From NCBI RefSeq assembly GCF_000013385.1, contig NC_007760.1, forward strand, positions 1,427,001 through 1,491,000: a stretch of 64,000 nucleotides of DNA. The letters run 5' to 3'. Under the pieces are notes generated by a model. The model was not told where the DNA came from. It made no database searches and saw only the letters and a program-made list of their open reading frames with translations. A program made the translations under genes and the position numbers. Below, piece by piece: positions 1-9,578 of the stretch. The DNA is from Anaeromyxobacter dehalogenans 2CP-C (GTDB taxonomy: Bacteria; Myxococcota; Myxococcia; Myxococcales; Anaeromyxobacteraceae). Within the stretch, counting starts at the first letter, position 1, and every line of letters starts with the position of its first letter.

Positions 1-1141
<1,141 letters not shown>

Positions 1142-1321
1142 CTCGCTCCCTCTGTGTCTGGGCTCGGCGCACGCGCGCCGACCCAAGGAGCATAAGGAGC
1201 GGAGGAGCGGGCTGCAGACCGCGGGGCCGGCGGGAGACGCACGCCCAATGGGGCCTGCAGGCAGGCGGCGAGGCGGGTCCCCCCGTGCGCGGCACCGCGC
1301 CGGCGAGGCGGCCGGCGGGGG

Positions 1322-2353
1322 TCAGCGGGCGCGGCGGAAGAACTCGACCTGCCACGCGCGCACGGCCGCGTTGTGGCAGGCGAGCGTCGGGCAGAACACG
1401 TGGGTGCCGTCGTTGCGCGACACGAAGTAGAGGTCGGAGCAGGTGGCCGGCGCGAGCGCCGCCTGCAGGGCCGCGGCGCCCGCGTTCGCGATCGGGCCGG
1501 GCGGCAGCCCGGCGGTCGTGTACGTGTTGTACGGGTGGGTCGCCAGCAGGTCGGCCTTGGAGATGTTCTTGGACCAGCGGCCGGTGCGCAGGAGCGTGGC
1601 GTACATGACCGTCGGGTCGGTCCCGAGCCGCATCCCGAGCCGCAGCCGGTTGTGGAACACGCAGGCGATGCGGGCGCGCTCCGCCGGCTGCCCGGTCTCC
1701 TTCTCGACGATCGAGGCGAGCGTCGCGGCCTCGCCCATCGACAGCGTCACGCCCGGTCTCCGGGCGGCGTCGGCGCGCGCGTACTCCTCCTTGAACCGCT
1801 CCACCATCTCCTCGGCGATGGTGCGCGCGGTGACGCCGCGCGCGAACGTGTACGTGTCGGGGAAGAGGAACCCCTCCAGGTTCGCGTAGGGGAGCCCGAG
1901 CGCGCGGGCGGTGCCGGGATCGTGCGCCACCGCGGCAAAGTCCTCGGCGCGCGCGAGGCCGCTGCGCCCGACGATCTCCGCGATCTCGTCCATGCGCAGC
2001 CCCTCGGGCACCGTGAAGCGGTAGAGCTTCACCTGGCCCTGGTAGACCTTGTCCAGCACCTGGTCCGGCGTGAGCGGGCCGGAGAACGCGTACTCGCCCG
2101 CGCGGAGCCGGCGGGGATCGCGCTTCACCCACCGGAAATACCGCCAGGCCCGCGTCTCGTCGGAGAGCACGCCGGACTGGGCCAGCGACCGGATCACCGC
2201 GCGCGCCGGGGCGCCGCTCGGCACCACCACCGTCTTCTCCTCGGGGCTGCCGTACGCCGTCGCCGCGAACGACTGCAGGTCGCGCCAGGCGAGCGCCGCC
2301 CACGCGGCGGCCGCGAGCGCGAGGAGCACGAGCAGGGTGACGAGCTTCCTCAT
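1322..2353 (-). CDS. mltG: Endolytic peptidoglycan transglycosylase MltG
   Basis: 343 residues, normal for MltG (YceG-like family), an inner-membrane lytic transglycosylase that cleaves nascent glycan strands internally and so sets strand length. A single membrane anchor covers residues 4-22, followed by a small LysM-like region (GAPARAVIRSLAQSGVLS) and the catalytic domain. The signature ASIVEKETG carries the catalytic Glu (about E217), followed by VFHNRL and TYTTAGLPPGPI, all typical. The start ATG overlaps the ruvX stop by 4 bases (ATGA), so the two are translationally coupled. mltG beside ruvX is a common bacterial arrangement. Confidence 0.96.
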   Translation of the reverse strand: MRKLVTLLVLLALAAAAWAALAWRDLQSFAATAYGSPEEKTVVVPSGAPARAVIRSLAQSGVLSDETRAWRYFRWVKRDPRRLRAGEYAFSGPLTPDQVLDKVYQGQVKLYRFTVPEGLRMDEIAEIVGRSGLARAEDFAAVAHDPGTARALGLPYANLEGFLFPDTYTFARGVTARTIAEEMVERFKEEYARADAARRPGVTLSMGEAATLASIVEKETGQPAERARIACVFHNRLRLGMRLGTDPTVMYATLLRTGRWSKNISKADLLATHPYNTYTTAGLPPGPIANAGAAALQAALAPATCSDLYFVSRNDGTHVFCPTLACHNAAVRAWQVEFFRRAR

Positions 2354-2763
2354 GGCGCCCTCCGGTCCAGCCAGCCCTGCAGGATGACGGCCGCGGCCTC
2401 GGCGTCCACCTGGCCGCGCTGGTCGCGCGCCGATACGCCGCGCGCGCGCAGGCGCGACTCCGCCTCGAACGACGAGAGCCGCTCGTCGAACAGCTCGACC
2501 GGCACGCCGAGCGCAGCCTCCAGCCGCGGCGCGAACCCCCGGGCCAGCCGTGCCGACGGGCCCTCGGTGCCGTCCATGTTGAGCGGGAGCCCCACGACGG
2601 CGCGGGTGACCTCGTAGTCGCGGGCCACCTCTGCGATGGCGGCCAGGTCCTCGGCCTCGCCGCGGCGGACCACGGTGGTCACCGCGCGGGCGGTCCGCAG
2701 GATCTCGTCGGCCACGGCCAGGCCGATCCGGACCCGCCCCAGGTCGACGCCGAGCGTGCGCAT
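2350..2763 (-). CDS. ruvX: RuvX/YqgF Holliday-junction resolvase-like nuclease
   Basis: 137 residues, an RNase H-fold protein of the YqgF/RuvX family, implicated in Holliday-junction resolution and in maturation of the 16S rRNA 5' end. Motifs in order: GVDLGRVRIGLA (first acidic residue), VVGLPLNMDGTEG, FDERLSS, and DAEAAAVILQ near the C-terminus. It is the first gene of a two-gene unit with mltG. The promoter directly upstream places the -10 box 8 nt before the ATG with no Shine-Dalgarno, so the mRNA is predicted to be leaderless. Confidence 0.96.
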   Translation of the reverse strand: MRTLGVDLGRVRIGLAVADEILRTARAVTTVVRRGEAEDLAAIAEVARDYEVTRAVVGLPLNMDGTEGPSARLARGFAPRLEAALGVPVELFDERLSSFEAESRLRARGVSARDQRGQVDAEAAAVILQGWLDRRAP

Positions 2764-2771
2764 GGCGCGGC

Positions 2772-2800
2772 AATCTAGGCGCCGTCCGCTCCCGGGTCAA
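2772..2800 (-). promoter_or_regulatory. Sigma-70-type promoter of ruvX (leaderless configuration)
   Basis: On the minus strand: TTGACC, 17-nt spacer, TAGATT, then only 8 nt to the ruvX ATG. Both hexamers are near consensus and spacing is ideal. Transcription would begin at or next to the start codon. Confidence 0.75.
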
Positions 2801-2952
2801 ACGGTCCGCGCCCCGTCCCGGCGGGCTCCGGCGCGGCCGGTCGCCCCGCGCAACCGCGCGGGATCCGGGCGCGCGGGGGTGGCACGCGGCGCGCTCAAGG
2901 GAACGGCGGGCGCCGCGAGGCGCACCGCCCAACCCATCCGAAAGGAACCCAG

Positions 2953-3843
2953 ATGATCCCCTCCGTCCGCACCGGCGCCGCGCTGCTCTCGCAGGGCGCC
3001 GCGCTCGCCACCGACCTCGCCCAGGTCGCCGCACCGCGCACCGTCCGGGCCGCCGCCACGGCCGGCGTGGGGAAGGGCGGCGCCGTGATCGCCGCCGCGG
3101 CGGCCGCGCTCCCCTCCGCGAAGAAGGCGTCGGCGAAGAAGACGCGGCGGAGCTCGGGGACGGGCTACGCCTCGGGCTCGAAGGGCACCTCGAAGTCCGC
3201 GGCCGCGAAGAAGCCGTCGTCGTCGCGGTCCACCGGCGCGCTCGCGTTCCTCGACGATCCGAGGCTCTCGATCGAGGAGAAGCTGTTCCGCTTCATGATG
3301 TACGTGCAGGACCGCTTCGACCGCGACGTCGAGCAGAAGATGAAGGAGGCGGCGGGGAAGGCCTCCAGCACGGGCGGCTCGTCCGGCGCGAAGAAGAAGA
3401 AGGGCGGGCCGTTCGCGAAGCTGGCCGGCGCGCTCAAGACCGCGTTCCCCGCCCTCGGCATGTCGATGGACATCCTGAACGACAAGAACGTCCAGGCGCT
3501 GGTGAAGACGCTGGGTGGCCCCGCGCTCGCGGCGGGCGCCGCCGCGATGGGCTTCCCGGGGCTCGCGCCGGTCCTCGCCAAGGCCGGCCCGCAGCTCGCG
3601 GGCGTGGCGTTCGACCTGGCCGCGGCGTTCAAGGAGGCGCCGGCGAGCGGCTCGACGGGCGGCTCGAGCACCGGCGGCACCGGCAGCACCGGCTCGGCGG
3701 ACTCGCCGGAGATCGACCGCAAGAAGATGATGGAGCTGCAGTACGCCATGGAGAAGCAGAAGGAGATGTTCACGCTCGTCTCCAACGTCCTCCGCTCGCT
3801 GCACGACATGAAGATGTCGGCGGTGCACAACATCCGCTCCTGA
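2953..3843 (+). CDS. Ala/Lys/Ser-rich protein with C-terminal coiled coil; possible T3SS translocator/filament-like protein
   Basis: 296 residues, not assigned to a named family. Residues 1-95 are a low-complexity Ala/Lys/Ser-rich head without a classical signal peptide. A charged helix around [20 protein letters not shown] follows, then a Gly/Lys linker, a hydrophobic helical region (about 160-225: [20 protein letters not shown]), a Ser/Thr/Gly linker, and a C-terminal amphipathic helix ending [14 protein letters not shown]. The ATG has a good AAAGGAA site. The next gene, 8 bp downstream, encodes a small TPR protein whose pattern resembles T3SS translocator chaperones (SycD/LcrH type). That pairing and the C-terminal helix suggest an exported translocator or filament-like protein, but no secretion-apparatus genes are visible nearby. 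The functional idea is inference only. Confidence 0.85.
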   Translation: MIPSVRTGAALLSQGAALATDLAQVAAPRTVRAAATAGVGKGGAVIAAAAAALPSAKKASAKKTRRSSGTGYASGSKGTSKSAAAKKPSSSRSTGALAFLDDPRLSIEEKLFRFMMYVQDRFDRDVEQKMKEAAGKASSTGGSSGAKKKKGGPFAKLAGALKTAFPALGMSMDILNDKNVQALVKTLGGPALAAGAAAMGFPGLAPVLAKAGPQLAGVAFDLAAAFKEAPASGSTGGSSTGGTGSTGSADSPEIDRKKMMELQYAMEKQKEMFTLVSNVLRSLHDMKMSAVHNIRS

Positions 3844-3851
3844 GGGCCGCC

Positions 3852-4277
3852 ATGGACGACGCGATCGAGACGGCGGCCGAGGGACGCACGCCCACGCTGG
3901 CCGAGGTGCAGGGGATGACCCAGGAGCTGGGCGACGCCATCGCCGCGCTGGCGGAGGCGGAGCTGGAGGCGGGGAGGGTGGAGACCGCCCGGGCCATCCT
4001 GGAGGGGTTGGTGGTGACGAACCACGAGGACGCGGCGGCGTGGGCGCTGCTCGCCTCGGCGCACCGCCGGCTGGGGCAGCCGCTCGCGGCCCGCTTCTGC
4101 GCCGAGGTGGCCGTGCGGCTCGCCCCGGCCGATCCGTGGATCCGGCTGGCGCGGGCGGAGGCCTTGCTGGCCGACCCGGCCGGCCGGGAGGCGGCGCGCG
4201 GCGAGCTCGCGGCGCTGGTCGCGGACGGGGAGGTCGGAGGCCGTGCGCGCGCGCTCCGCGCCGCGCTCGGAGAGTGA
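3852..4277 (+). CDS. Small TPR protein, resembling T3SS class II (SycD/LcrH-type) chaperones
   Basis: 141 residues, cytosolic (no signal or membrane segment), made largely of about three tetratricopeptide helix pairs between residues 30 and 130. The run [17 protein letters not shown], then a helix ending LAPADPW, then ARAEALLA follows the same order and spacing as the SycD/LcrH chaperone pattern (GLGACRQ.MGQ ... DP..PFHAAECLL). Starts 8 bp after the preceding gene and is surely co-transcribed with it. A generic TPR scaffold is the alternative. The gene is firm; the chaperone role is an inference from pattern and neighbour. Confidence 0.85.
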   Translation: MDDAIETAAEGRTPTLAEVQGMTQELGDAIAALAEAELEAGRVETARAILEGLVVTNHEDAAAWALLASAHRRLGQPLAARFCAEVAVRLAPADPWIRLARAEALLADPAGREAARGELAALVADGEVGGRARALRAALGE

Positions 4278-4342
4278 AGGGGCGGACGCGTGGCGGACCC
4301 AACAAGTCCACATTTTCCGCACGGTTGGGGCACCACGTCCCC

Positions 4343-4372
4343 TTGACGGTCCCTGCAGGTTTCGGGGATATT
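4343..4372 (+). promoter_or_regulatory. Promoter of the cold-shock gene
   Basis: TTGACG, 18-nt spacer, GATATT, followed by a leader of about 75 nt before the ATG at 4454. A long leader is usual for cspA-type genes. Confidence 0.6.
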
Positions 4373-4433
4373 TCGCGGCCGAGTCGAGGGTCCGTGCCCC
4401 ACGACTCCGCGGGTCGGCGGTCGGCCCGGGACA

Positions 4434-4448
4434 CACGAAGGAAGCGTG
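4434..4448 (+). promoter_or_regulatory. Small leader hairpin presenting the csp ribosome-binding site
   Basis: CACG-AAGGAAG-CGTG: a 4-bp stem whose 7-nt loop is the Shine-Dalgarno AAGGAAG, 5 nt before the start codon. The second cold-shock gene has an equivalent hairpin at 48187-48202. Confidence 0.45.
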
Positions 4449-4453
4449 AAGCG

Positions 4454-4654
4454 ATGGCACTTGGTACCGTGAAGTGGTTCAACGACGCGAAGGGTTACGG
4501 TTTCATCTCCCAGGAGGGCGGGGAGGACGTCTTCGTTCACCACACGGCCATCCAGATGGATGGCTTCCGCACCCTGAAGGAGGGCGAGCGGGTGGAGTTC
4601 GACGTCACCCAGGGCCCGAAGGGACTTCAGGCGGCGAACGTTCGCCGTCCGTAG
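4454..4654 (+). CDS. csp: CspA-family cold-shock protein
   Basis: 66 residues, a single cold-shock OB-fold domain that binds single-stranded RNA/DNA and acts as an RNA chaperone. RNP1 (KGYGFISQ) and RNP2 (DVFVHH) are intact and the C-terminus [11 protein letters not shown] is typical. Monocistronic: own promoter, a leader of about 75 nt, and a strong terminator directly downstream. It is paralogous to the gene at 47979-48182; the two are very similar through the core and differ mainly in the loop after HHTAI. Confidence 0.97.
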   Translation: MALGTVKWFNDAKGYGFISQEGGEDVFVHHTAIQMDGFRTLKEGERVEFDVTQGPKGLQAANVRRP

Positions 4655-4676
4655 CGCATCCGGTCCGCTGGGTGAC

Positions 4677-4704
4677 GAGCGGCCTCGGGTGACCGAGGCC
4701 GCTC
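4677..4704 (+). terminator. Rho-independent-type terminator after csp
   Basis: Perfect 12-bp inverted repeat GAGCGGCCTCGG / CCGAGGCCGCTC with a 4-nt loop GTGA, 23 nt after the csp stop. The T-tract that follows is weak, as is common at this G+C. Confidence 0.8.
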
Positions 4705-4756
4705 GCGCTTATGAGCCGGGCCTGCGTCAGCCCGCGCGCGTGCCGAGGAAGGTCCG

Positions 4757-4978
4757 ATGAGCGAGAAGGAAGCCGGCATCGAGGTACAGGGCACCGTCGA
4801 GGAGGCGCTCGCCGGGGGCATGTACCGGGTCAAGGTGGACCAGGGCCCCGTGGTCCTCGCATACGCGTCGGGCAAGATGAAGAAGTTCCACATCCGCATC
4901 ATCCCCGGCGACCGCGTGAAGCTCGAGCTGTCACCGTACGACCTCAGCCGCGGCCGCATCACCTACCGCGACAAGTGA
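4757..4978 (+). CDS. infA: Translation initiation factor IF-1
   Basis: 73 residues, the normal IF-1 length, a single S1/OB-fold domain that occupies the ribosomal A site during initiation. Hallmarks are [51 protein letters not shown] lies upstream of the ATG. It stands alone here, outside any ribosomal protein operon, between a cold-shock gene and a membrane protein gene. Confidence 0.97.
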   Translation: MSEKEAGIEVQGTVEEALAGGMYRVKVDQGPVVLAYASGKMKKFHIRIIPGDRVKLELSPYDLSRGRITYRDK

Positions 4979-5047
4979 CCGCCCGGCGGCGCCGGCCGGC
5001 CGCCCGAACCACCCCCGGCGACCCCGCACCCCGACCGGCCCGCCCCC

Positions 5048-6130
5048 GTGACCCCTCCCAGACGCAAGCTCTGGCTCGACTGGCAGCGCGGCCTCGCCGT
5101 GCTGTTCATGGTCGAGGTGCACGTGCTCGACGCGTGGCTCGCCTCCTCCGCGGCGCACGGCCACGGCTTCGGCGCGCTGCGCATGCTCGGCGGCCTCGCG
5201 GCACCGGCCTTCCTCTACATGGCCGGCCTCTCGCAGTCGCTCGGCGACGCCGCGCTGGAGCGCAAGGGCGTCGCGCCGGGCGCGCGCCGGTCGGCCGCGC
5301 TGCGCCGGGCGCTCTGGCTGCTCGGCGTCGCCTACGGCTTCCGCGCGGTGGAGTACCTGCTCGGCTACGCGCCCGCGCTCTGGCACGGGTGGTGGGACTC
5401 GGCCTTCGCCGGCCTCGCCGACGTGCTGAAGGTGGACATCCTCAACGTCATCGCCGTCGGCCTGGGGCTGTCGGCGCTGCTCACCATCGGCGTGCCGCGC
5501 CGGCTCGGGCCCGCGCTCGCGGCGCTGGCGGCGATCGCGGTGGTGCTCGCCACGCCGGGCGTGGCGGGGACGGCGCACGCGCCCAGCCGCGTGCTCGACT
5601 ACGTCTACATCGCGTCCGCCGACCTCGGCCGGCGCGGGAACTTCCACCTGCTCAACTGGGTCGCCTTCCTGCTCGCCGGCGCGGCCCTCGCGCCGCTGGC
5701 GCGCGGCCCGGACCGCCCGCTCCTGTGGCTCGCCCTCGGGGCGGCGCTCCTGGGGGCGGGGCTCGGGCTCGACGCGCGCGCGCCGCTGCGCGGCGACGCG
5801 TTCTGGCGCGCCTCGCCGGCCTGGTTCGCGATGCGGCTCGGCGCCTGCGTCGCGCTCACCGGGCTCACCCAGCTCATCCCGCTCGCGGCGGAGCGGGCGC
5901 TGCGCTGGCTCACCGTGCTCGGGCGGCAGTCGCTCGTCGGGTACATCGCCTCGGTCGAGCTGACCTACGGCGGCGTGGCGCGGCCGCTGCGCGGCCGGCT
6001 CTCCTTCCCGGCGACCATCGCGGGGATCGTCGCGATGGTGGGCGTCACCTGGGCGATCTCGATCGGCTGGGAGCGGCTGCAAGCCCGCCGCCGCGCCCGC
6101 CCGCGGCCCGCCGCGCCCGCGACCGCGTAG
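5048..6130 (+). CDS. DUF1624/HGSNAT-like acyltransferase-type membrane protein
   Basis: 360 residues with about nine to ten hydrophobic segments. The N-terminus LDWQRGLAVLFMVEVHVLDAW fits the RGLAVLxMVxxH signature of the DUF1624 (heparan-alpha-glucosaminide N-acetyltransferase catalytic-like) and acyltransferase-3 relatives; the His there is the likely acyl-transfer residue. The second segment APAFLYMAGLS also fits. GTG start, 69 bp after infA. The substrate is not predictable; such proteins usually move acyl groups across the membrane onto glycans or lipids. Confidence 0.8.
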   Translation: MTPPRRKLWLDWQRGLAVLFMVEVHVLDAWLASSAAHGHGFGALRMLGGLAAPAFLYMAGLSQSLGDAALERKGVAPGARRSAALRRALWLLGVAYGFRAVEYLLGYAPALWHGWWDSAFAGLADVLKVDILNVIAVGLGLSALLTIGVPRRLGPALAALAAIAVVLATPGVAGTAHAPSRVLDYVYIASADLGRRGNFHLLNWVAFLLAGAALAPLARGPDRPLLWLALGAALLGAGLGLDARAPLRGDAFWRASPAWFAMRLGACVALTGLTQLIPLAAERALRWLTVLGRQSLVGYIASVELTYGGVARPLRGRLSFPATIAGIVAMVGVTWAISIGWERLQARRRARPRPAAPATA

Positions 6131-6184
6131 CGCGGGACCTCGTCGCGCCCGCCGCTGCGCGCCGCTCGCGCCGCCGCCGCCGCG

Positions 6185-8152
6185 CTACGGCGCCGGCGTC
6201 GCGCCCGGGCCGACCGCCGCGCCCGGGCGCGCGAACGCGAGCGGCTCCACCAGCGCGGCGTCGAGCGTGTCCGGGTCGAGCACCTGCTGCGCGGCCATCT
6301 TCAGCAGCAGGTCGTCCACGCGCTGGTCCCAGGCCTGCGTCGGCGCGCCGCGGGCCCACATGAAGTGGAAGCGCACCGGGTTCGGGATCACGGTGGCGAG
6401 GAACGCGGCCTGGCGCGGCGTGAGCTCGGCGGCGGGCACGCCGAACCAGTGGCGCGCGGCGGGCCCGATGCCCCACAGCCCGGGGCCCCACTCGGCCACG
6501 TTCAGGTAGATCTCGAGGAGGCGCGCCTTGGGCACCGTGGCCTCGAGCGCCACCGTGAGCGCCGCCTCCCGCACCTTCCGCGCCAGCGTCTTCTCGCGCG
6601 AGAGGAACAGGTTCTTCGCGAGCTGCTGCGAGATGGTGGACCCGCCGCGCACCAGCCGCCCGCGCTCGGCGGCCGCGGCGAACGCGTTGCGCAGCTCCTC
6701 GAACTCGAAGCCGGAGTGGCCGTAGAACCCGGCGTCCTCGCTGGCGGTCACCGCCCGGATCACGTGCGGCGGCAGGCTGGAGAGCGGGACGAAGTCGGGG
6801 TTGCGCGGGCCCACCAGGATCTCGGGCGGCGTGCCGCGCTCGACCTCGGGGCGGTGCACGAACGGCGCGCGGAGCGCCACCGGCGGCGCGCGCCGGGCCG
6901 CCTCGCGCATGCGCGACAGGTCGAGCCCGGCGTCCAGCGTCCAGGCGGCCGGCGCGAGCAGCGGGCCGGCCAGGTCCACGTGCGCGTCGAGGGTGCCGGC
7001 GGGCCGCGGCGCCTCCGGCGGCAGGCCCAGGGCCGGCGGCAGCGCGGCGACCGCCGCGGCGAAGTCGAGCCGCTCGAGCCGCACCGAGAGCTCGAAGGGG
7101 AGGCCGGGGCCGAGCCGCGCCTGGCCGGAGACGGCGGCGGGGATGGCGCCGAAGAGCACCACGCGGCCCCCGGAGAGCGACACGCGCCGCTCCGCGCCCT
7201 GCCAGGCGACGTCGCCCTCGGCGGTGGCGGAGATCGGCCCGAGCGGCTCGGCGCCGATCCGGTCGCCGGCCACCGTGGCCCCCTCCACCGCGAGCACCGC
7301 GCGCCCGCCGAACCGGGACAGATCCGGCGGGGCGTCCAGCGTCGCGTCGAGCGAGAGCGTGCCGTCGCGCAGCGACACCGCCTCCGCGCCCAGGGCCTCG
7401 GGGATGGCGGCGGGCCCGAGGTGGCGCACGCCCAGCGTGACGCGCCAGCCGGAGGGCTCGCGCCGCGCGTCCACCGAGGCGGTCGCGCCGCCGGGGAGGC
7501 GCAGGTCGGCGCGGAGGCGCTCGTCGCCGTCGCCGCGGTCGCGCGCGAGCCGCGCGTCGAGCGGGCCCAGCTCCACGTACCGGCCGTGGACCGCGAAGGC
7601 GACCACCAGCTCGCGCACCTGCACCGACGGCCACGGGGCCTCGTCCGCGTCCTGCGCCGGCTCGGGGGCGGGGACGGCCGGGGCGCGGGCCGGCGCGGCG
7701 GCGCGGCGCGCGGGGGCTCCGCGCAGGCGCTCGCCCAGCTCCAGCAGCGATCGTCCGGAGCGGCCCGCCTCGACGCGCACCCCGGCCAGCCGCACCGAGG
7801 CGAGCTCGGCGCGGCCGGCCAGGAGCGCGAGGAGCCGCGGCCGGGCCTCGACGCGCTCGACGCGCAGCACCGGCGGAGCCCCCGGCCGCGCGCCCGCGAT
7901 CGCGAGCGGGCCGAAGGAGACGCGGAGCAGCGGCGAGACGTGGACGTCGGGGCCGAGCGTGACGTCGCCCACCGACGCGCGCAGGCCGGCCAGGATCCTG
8001 CGGCGGAGCGCGGCCTCCGCGGCGGGGCGCGAGAGCGCCACCAGCGCCACCCCGTACAGGCACGCCAGCGCCAGCGCGCCCGAGGCCGCGGCGCGCCAGA
8101 GGGGGCGCAAGGCGGCGCGGGGGCCGGAGGGGGTGGGGGAACCGGAAGCCAT
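6185..8152 (-). CDS. GT51 peptidoglycan transglycosylase with N-terminal AsmA-like domain
   Basis: 655 residues. An N-terminal membrane anchor (about 22-42) is followed by roughly 390 residues resembling AsmA/DUF748-type beta-rich periplasmic domains (VTLGPDVHVSPLLRVSFGPL, VRVEAGRSGRSLLEL). The last 200 residues are a family 51 glycosyltransferase as in MtgA and PBP1: EDAGFYGHSGFE near residue 472, RGGSTISQQLAKNLFLS near 501 and LEIYLNVAEWGPGLWGIG. No penicillin-binding transpeptidase domain follows, so it is monofunctional, polymerising glycan from lipid II in the periplasm. The fusion is unusual compared with compact MtgA (about 240 residues). ATG at 8152 has only a weak upstream site. Divergent from the TonB-like gene. 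Confidence 0.88.
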   Translation of the reverse strand: MASGSPTPSGPRAALRPLWRAAASGALALACLYGVALVALSRPAAEAALRRRILAGLRASVGDVTLGPDVHVSPLLRVSFGPLAIAGARPGAPPVLRVERVEARPRLLALLAGRAELASVRLAGVRVEAGRSGRSLLELGERLRGAPARRAAAPARAPAVPAPEPAQDADEAPWPSVQVRELVVAFAVHGRYVELGPLDARLARDRGDGDERLRADLRLPGGATASVDARREPSGWRVTLGVRHLGPAAIPEALGAEAVSLRDGTLSLDATLDAPPDLSRFGGRAVLAVEGATVAGDRIGAEPLGPISATAEGDVAWQGAERRVSLSGGRVVLFGAIPAAVSGQARLGPGLPFELSVRLERLDFAAAVAALPPALGLPPEAPRPAGTLDAHVDLAGPLLAPAAWTLDAGLDLSRMREAARRAPPVALRAPFVHRPEVERGTPPEILVGPRNPDFVPLSSLPPHVIRAVTASEDAGFYGHSGFEFEELRNAFAAAAERGRLVRGGSTISQQLAKNLFLSREKTLARKVREAALTVALEATVPKARLLEIYLNVAEWGPGLWGIGPAARHWFGVPAAELTPRQAAFLATVIPNPVRFHFMWARGAPTQAWDQRVDDLLLKMAAQQVLDPDTLDAALVEPLAFARPGAAVGPGATPAP

Positions 8153-8232
8153 GGAATCGCGCGCTCTTTACCGGGCGGGTCGCAGGGGGTCAACCGGTTC
8201 CCCGTCCGGCCCGTGGACGCGCACTCGAGGGG

Positions 8233-8260
8233 ATGAAACCGCCGTCCTGGCTGTTAACAT
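8233..8260 (+). promoter_or_regulatory. Candidate promoter of the TonB-like gene
   Basis: ATGAAA (4/6 match to -35), 16-nt spacer, TAACAT as -10, then 8 nt to ATG at 8269. If real, the upstream in-frame ATG at 8233 is part of the -35 box and not a start codon. Confidence 0.45.
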
Positions 8261-8268
8261 CCCGGCGA

Positions 8269-9528
8269 ATGGCGTTCCTGGGCCCCAGCCTGCGACGGAG
8301 GAAGGTGGACGAGCGGCCGGGTAGCCGGACGACCGCCGCCATCCTGCTGTCGCTCGCGCTCAACGCCTTGATCTTGCTGATCCTCGGCCGCATCGGCGCG
8401 TTCGACATCGGCAAGCCGGCCGCGGTCCGCCCCGTCGCGCTCGCGCCGCTCACGGCCGACCAGTGGGCGGCCAACCGGGCCATCGTGGGCGGCCAGCCCC
8501 CGCCCGCCGCCGCCCCGCGGCCGGCGGAGCTCCCGAAGATCCCGCCGCCCCCGCCGCCGCCGGAGGAGCGCCGGGCGCACGGGCAGATCGTGGACGTGGC
8601 GCCGTCGAAGGACTCGCGCCCGCCGAAGGACTCCCGCTTCCTCTCCGATCGCGACAACACCGTCGAGAAGGAGTCGCGCTCGCGGTTCGCGGGGACGCAG
8701 GCGTTCGAGAACACGCTGCCGGCGCCGTCCGACGGCCTGAAGCGCAAGGCGCCGCCGCCGCCGCCGGAGGCCGGGGAGAACGGCCAGGCGGCGAGGAGCA
8801 CGCCGGGCAAGGAGGGGCCGGCGGCGCCGCGCGGCACGGGCGCCGAGAAGCTGGTCGTCCCGGAGCAGCGGGCGCAGGAGCGGCTGGCGGTCGCGCCGAG
8901 GCCGGACGAGCCCGGCGCCGGCGACGTCCCGGTCGCGCCGCGCGCCGACCAGCAGCGGCTGAACGGCGGCGGCCCCGCGCTGCAGGTGCCCGGCGGCGCC
9001 GGCGCGCAGGGCGGCGGCCGCAAGTCCGGCATCGACCGGCGGCTCCTGCCGGATCCGCAGAACCTCGCCCGCATCGCCGGCGGCCCCAGCCCGGACCGGC
9101 TCGAGGGCGTGGACGAGGGCGACGCCACCGCGCTCAACACCCGCTCGTTCAAGTACGCCACCTTCATCAACCGCGTGGGCATGGCCATCTACCGCGAGTG
9201 GGATCCGAACCGGGCGTACCAGGCGCGGGATCCCGACGGGAAGGTCTACCCGGCGCGCGACCGCACCACGTCGATCGAGCTGGTGCTCGACGGCGACGGC
9301 ACGATCCGGTTCGTGAAGCTGCTCGACTCGAGCGGCCTCGACTTCCTCGACCAGGAGGTGGTCCGGGCGGCGCGGGCCGCCGGGCCGTTCCCGAACCCGC
9401 CGGCGGGGCTGGTGGACGCGAGCGGGCAGATCCACCTCGCGCTGGCCTACACGCTGGAGATGCGGCGGGCCTCGCGCGTGCAAGTGCTCATGCCCTCGCT
9501 GCCGTCGCAGCGGCCGTACCCGGAGTGA
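8269..9528 (+). CDS. TonB-family energy-transducing protein
   Basis: 419 residues from the ATG at 8269. One N-terminal membrane helix (ILLSLALNALILLILG), a long Pro-rich periplasmic linker (KIPPPPPPPEE, APPPPPEAG) and a C-terminal TonB-type domain: SIELVLDGDGTIRFVKLLDSS, then GLDFLDQEVVRAARAAGPFPNPP. TonB-like proteins carry proton-motive energy from ExbB/ExbD to outer-membrane transporters; no exbBD is visible here. An in-frame ATG at 8233 would add 12 residues, but its upstream GAGGGG abuts the ATG without room for initiation and it overlaps a candidate -35, so I prefer 8269. The function could also be a TonB-domain envelope protein not involved in transport. Confidence 0.85.
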   Translation: MAFLGPSLRRRKVDERPGSRTTAAILLSLALNALILLILGRIGAFDIGKPAAVRPVALAPLTADQWAANRAIVGGQPPPAAAPRPAELPKIPPPPPPPEERRAHGQIVDVAPSKDSRPPKDSRFLSDRDNTVEKESRSRFAGTQAFENTLPAPSDGLKRKAPPPPPEAGENGQAARSTPGKEGPAAPRGTGAEKLVVPEQRAQERLAVAPRPDEPGAGDVPVAPRADQQRLNGGGPALQVPGGAGAQGGGRKSGIDRRLLPDPQNLARIAGGPSPDRLEGVDEGDATALNTRSFKYATFINRVGMAIYREWDPNRAYQARDPDGKVYPARDRTTSIELVLDGDGTIRFVKLLDSSGLDFLDQEVVRAARAAGPFPNPPAGLVDASGQIHLALAYTLEMRRASRVQVLMPSLPSQRPYPE

Positions 9529-9578
9529 TCCGCCGCGCCCGCGTCCGCGGGCCGGCCCGTTCCACAGGAGGAGTCCCG

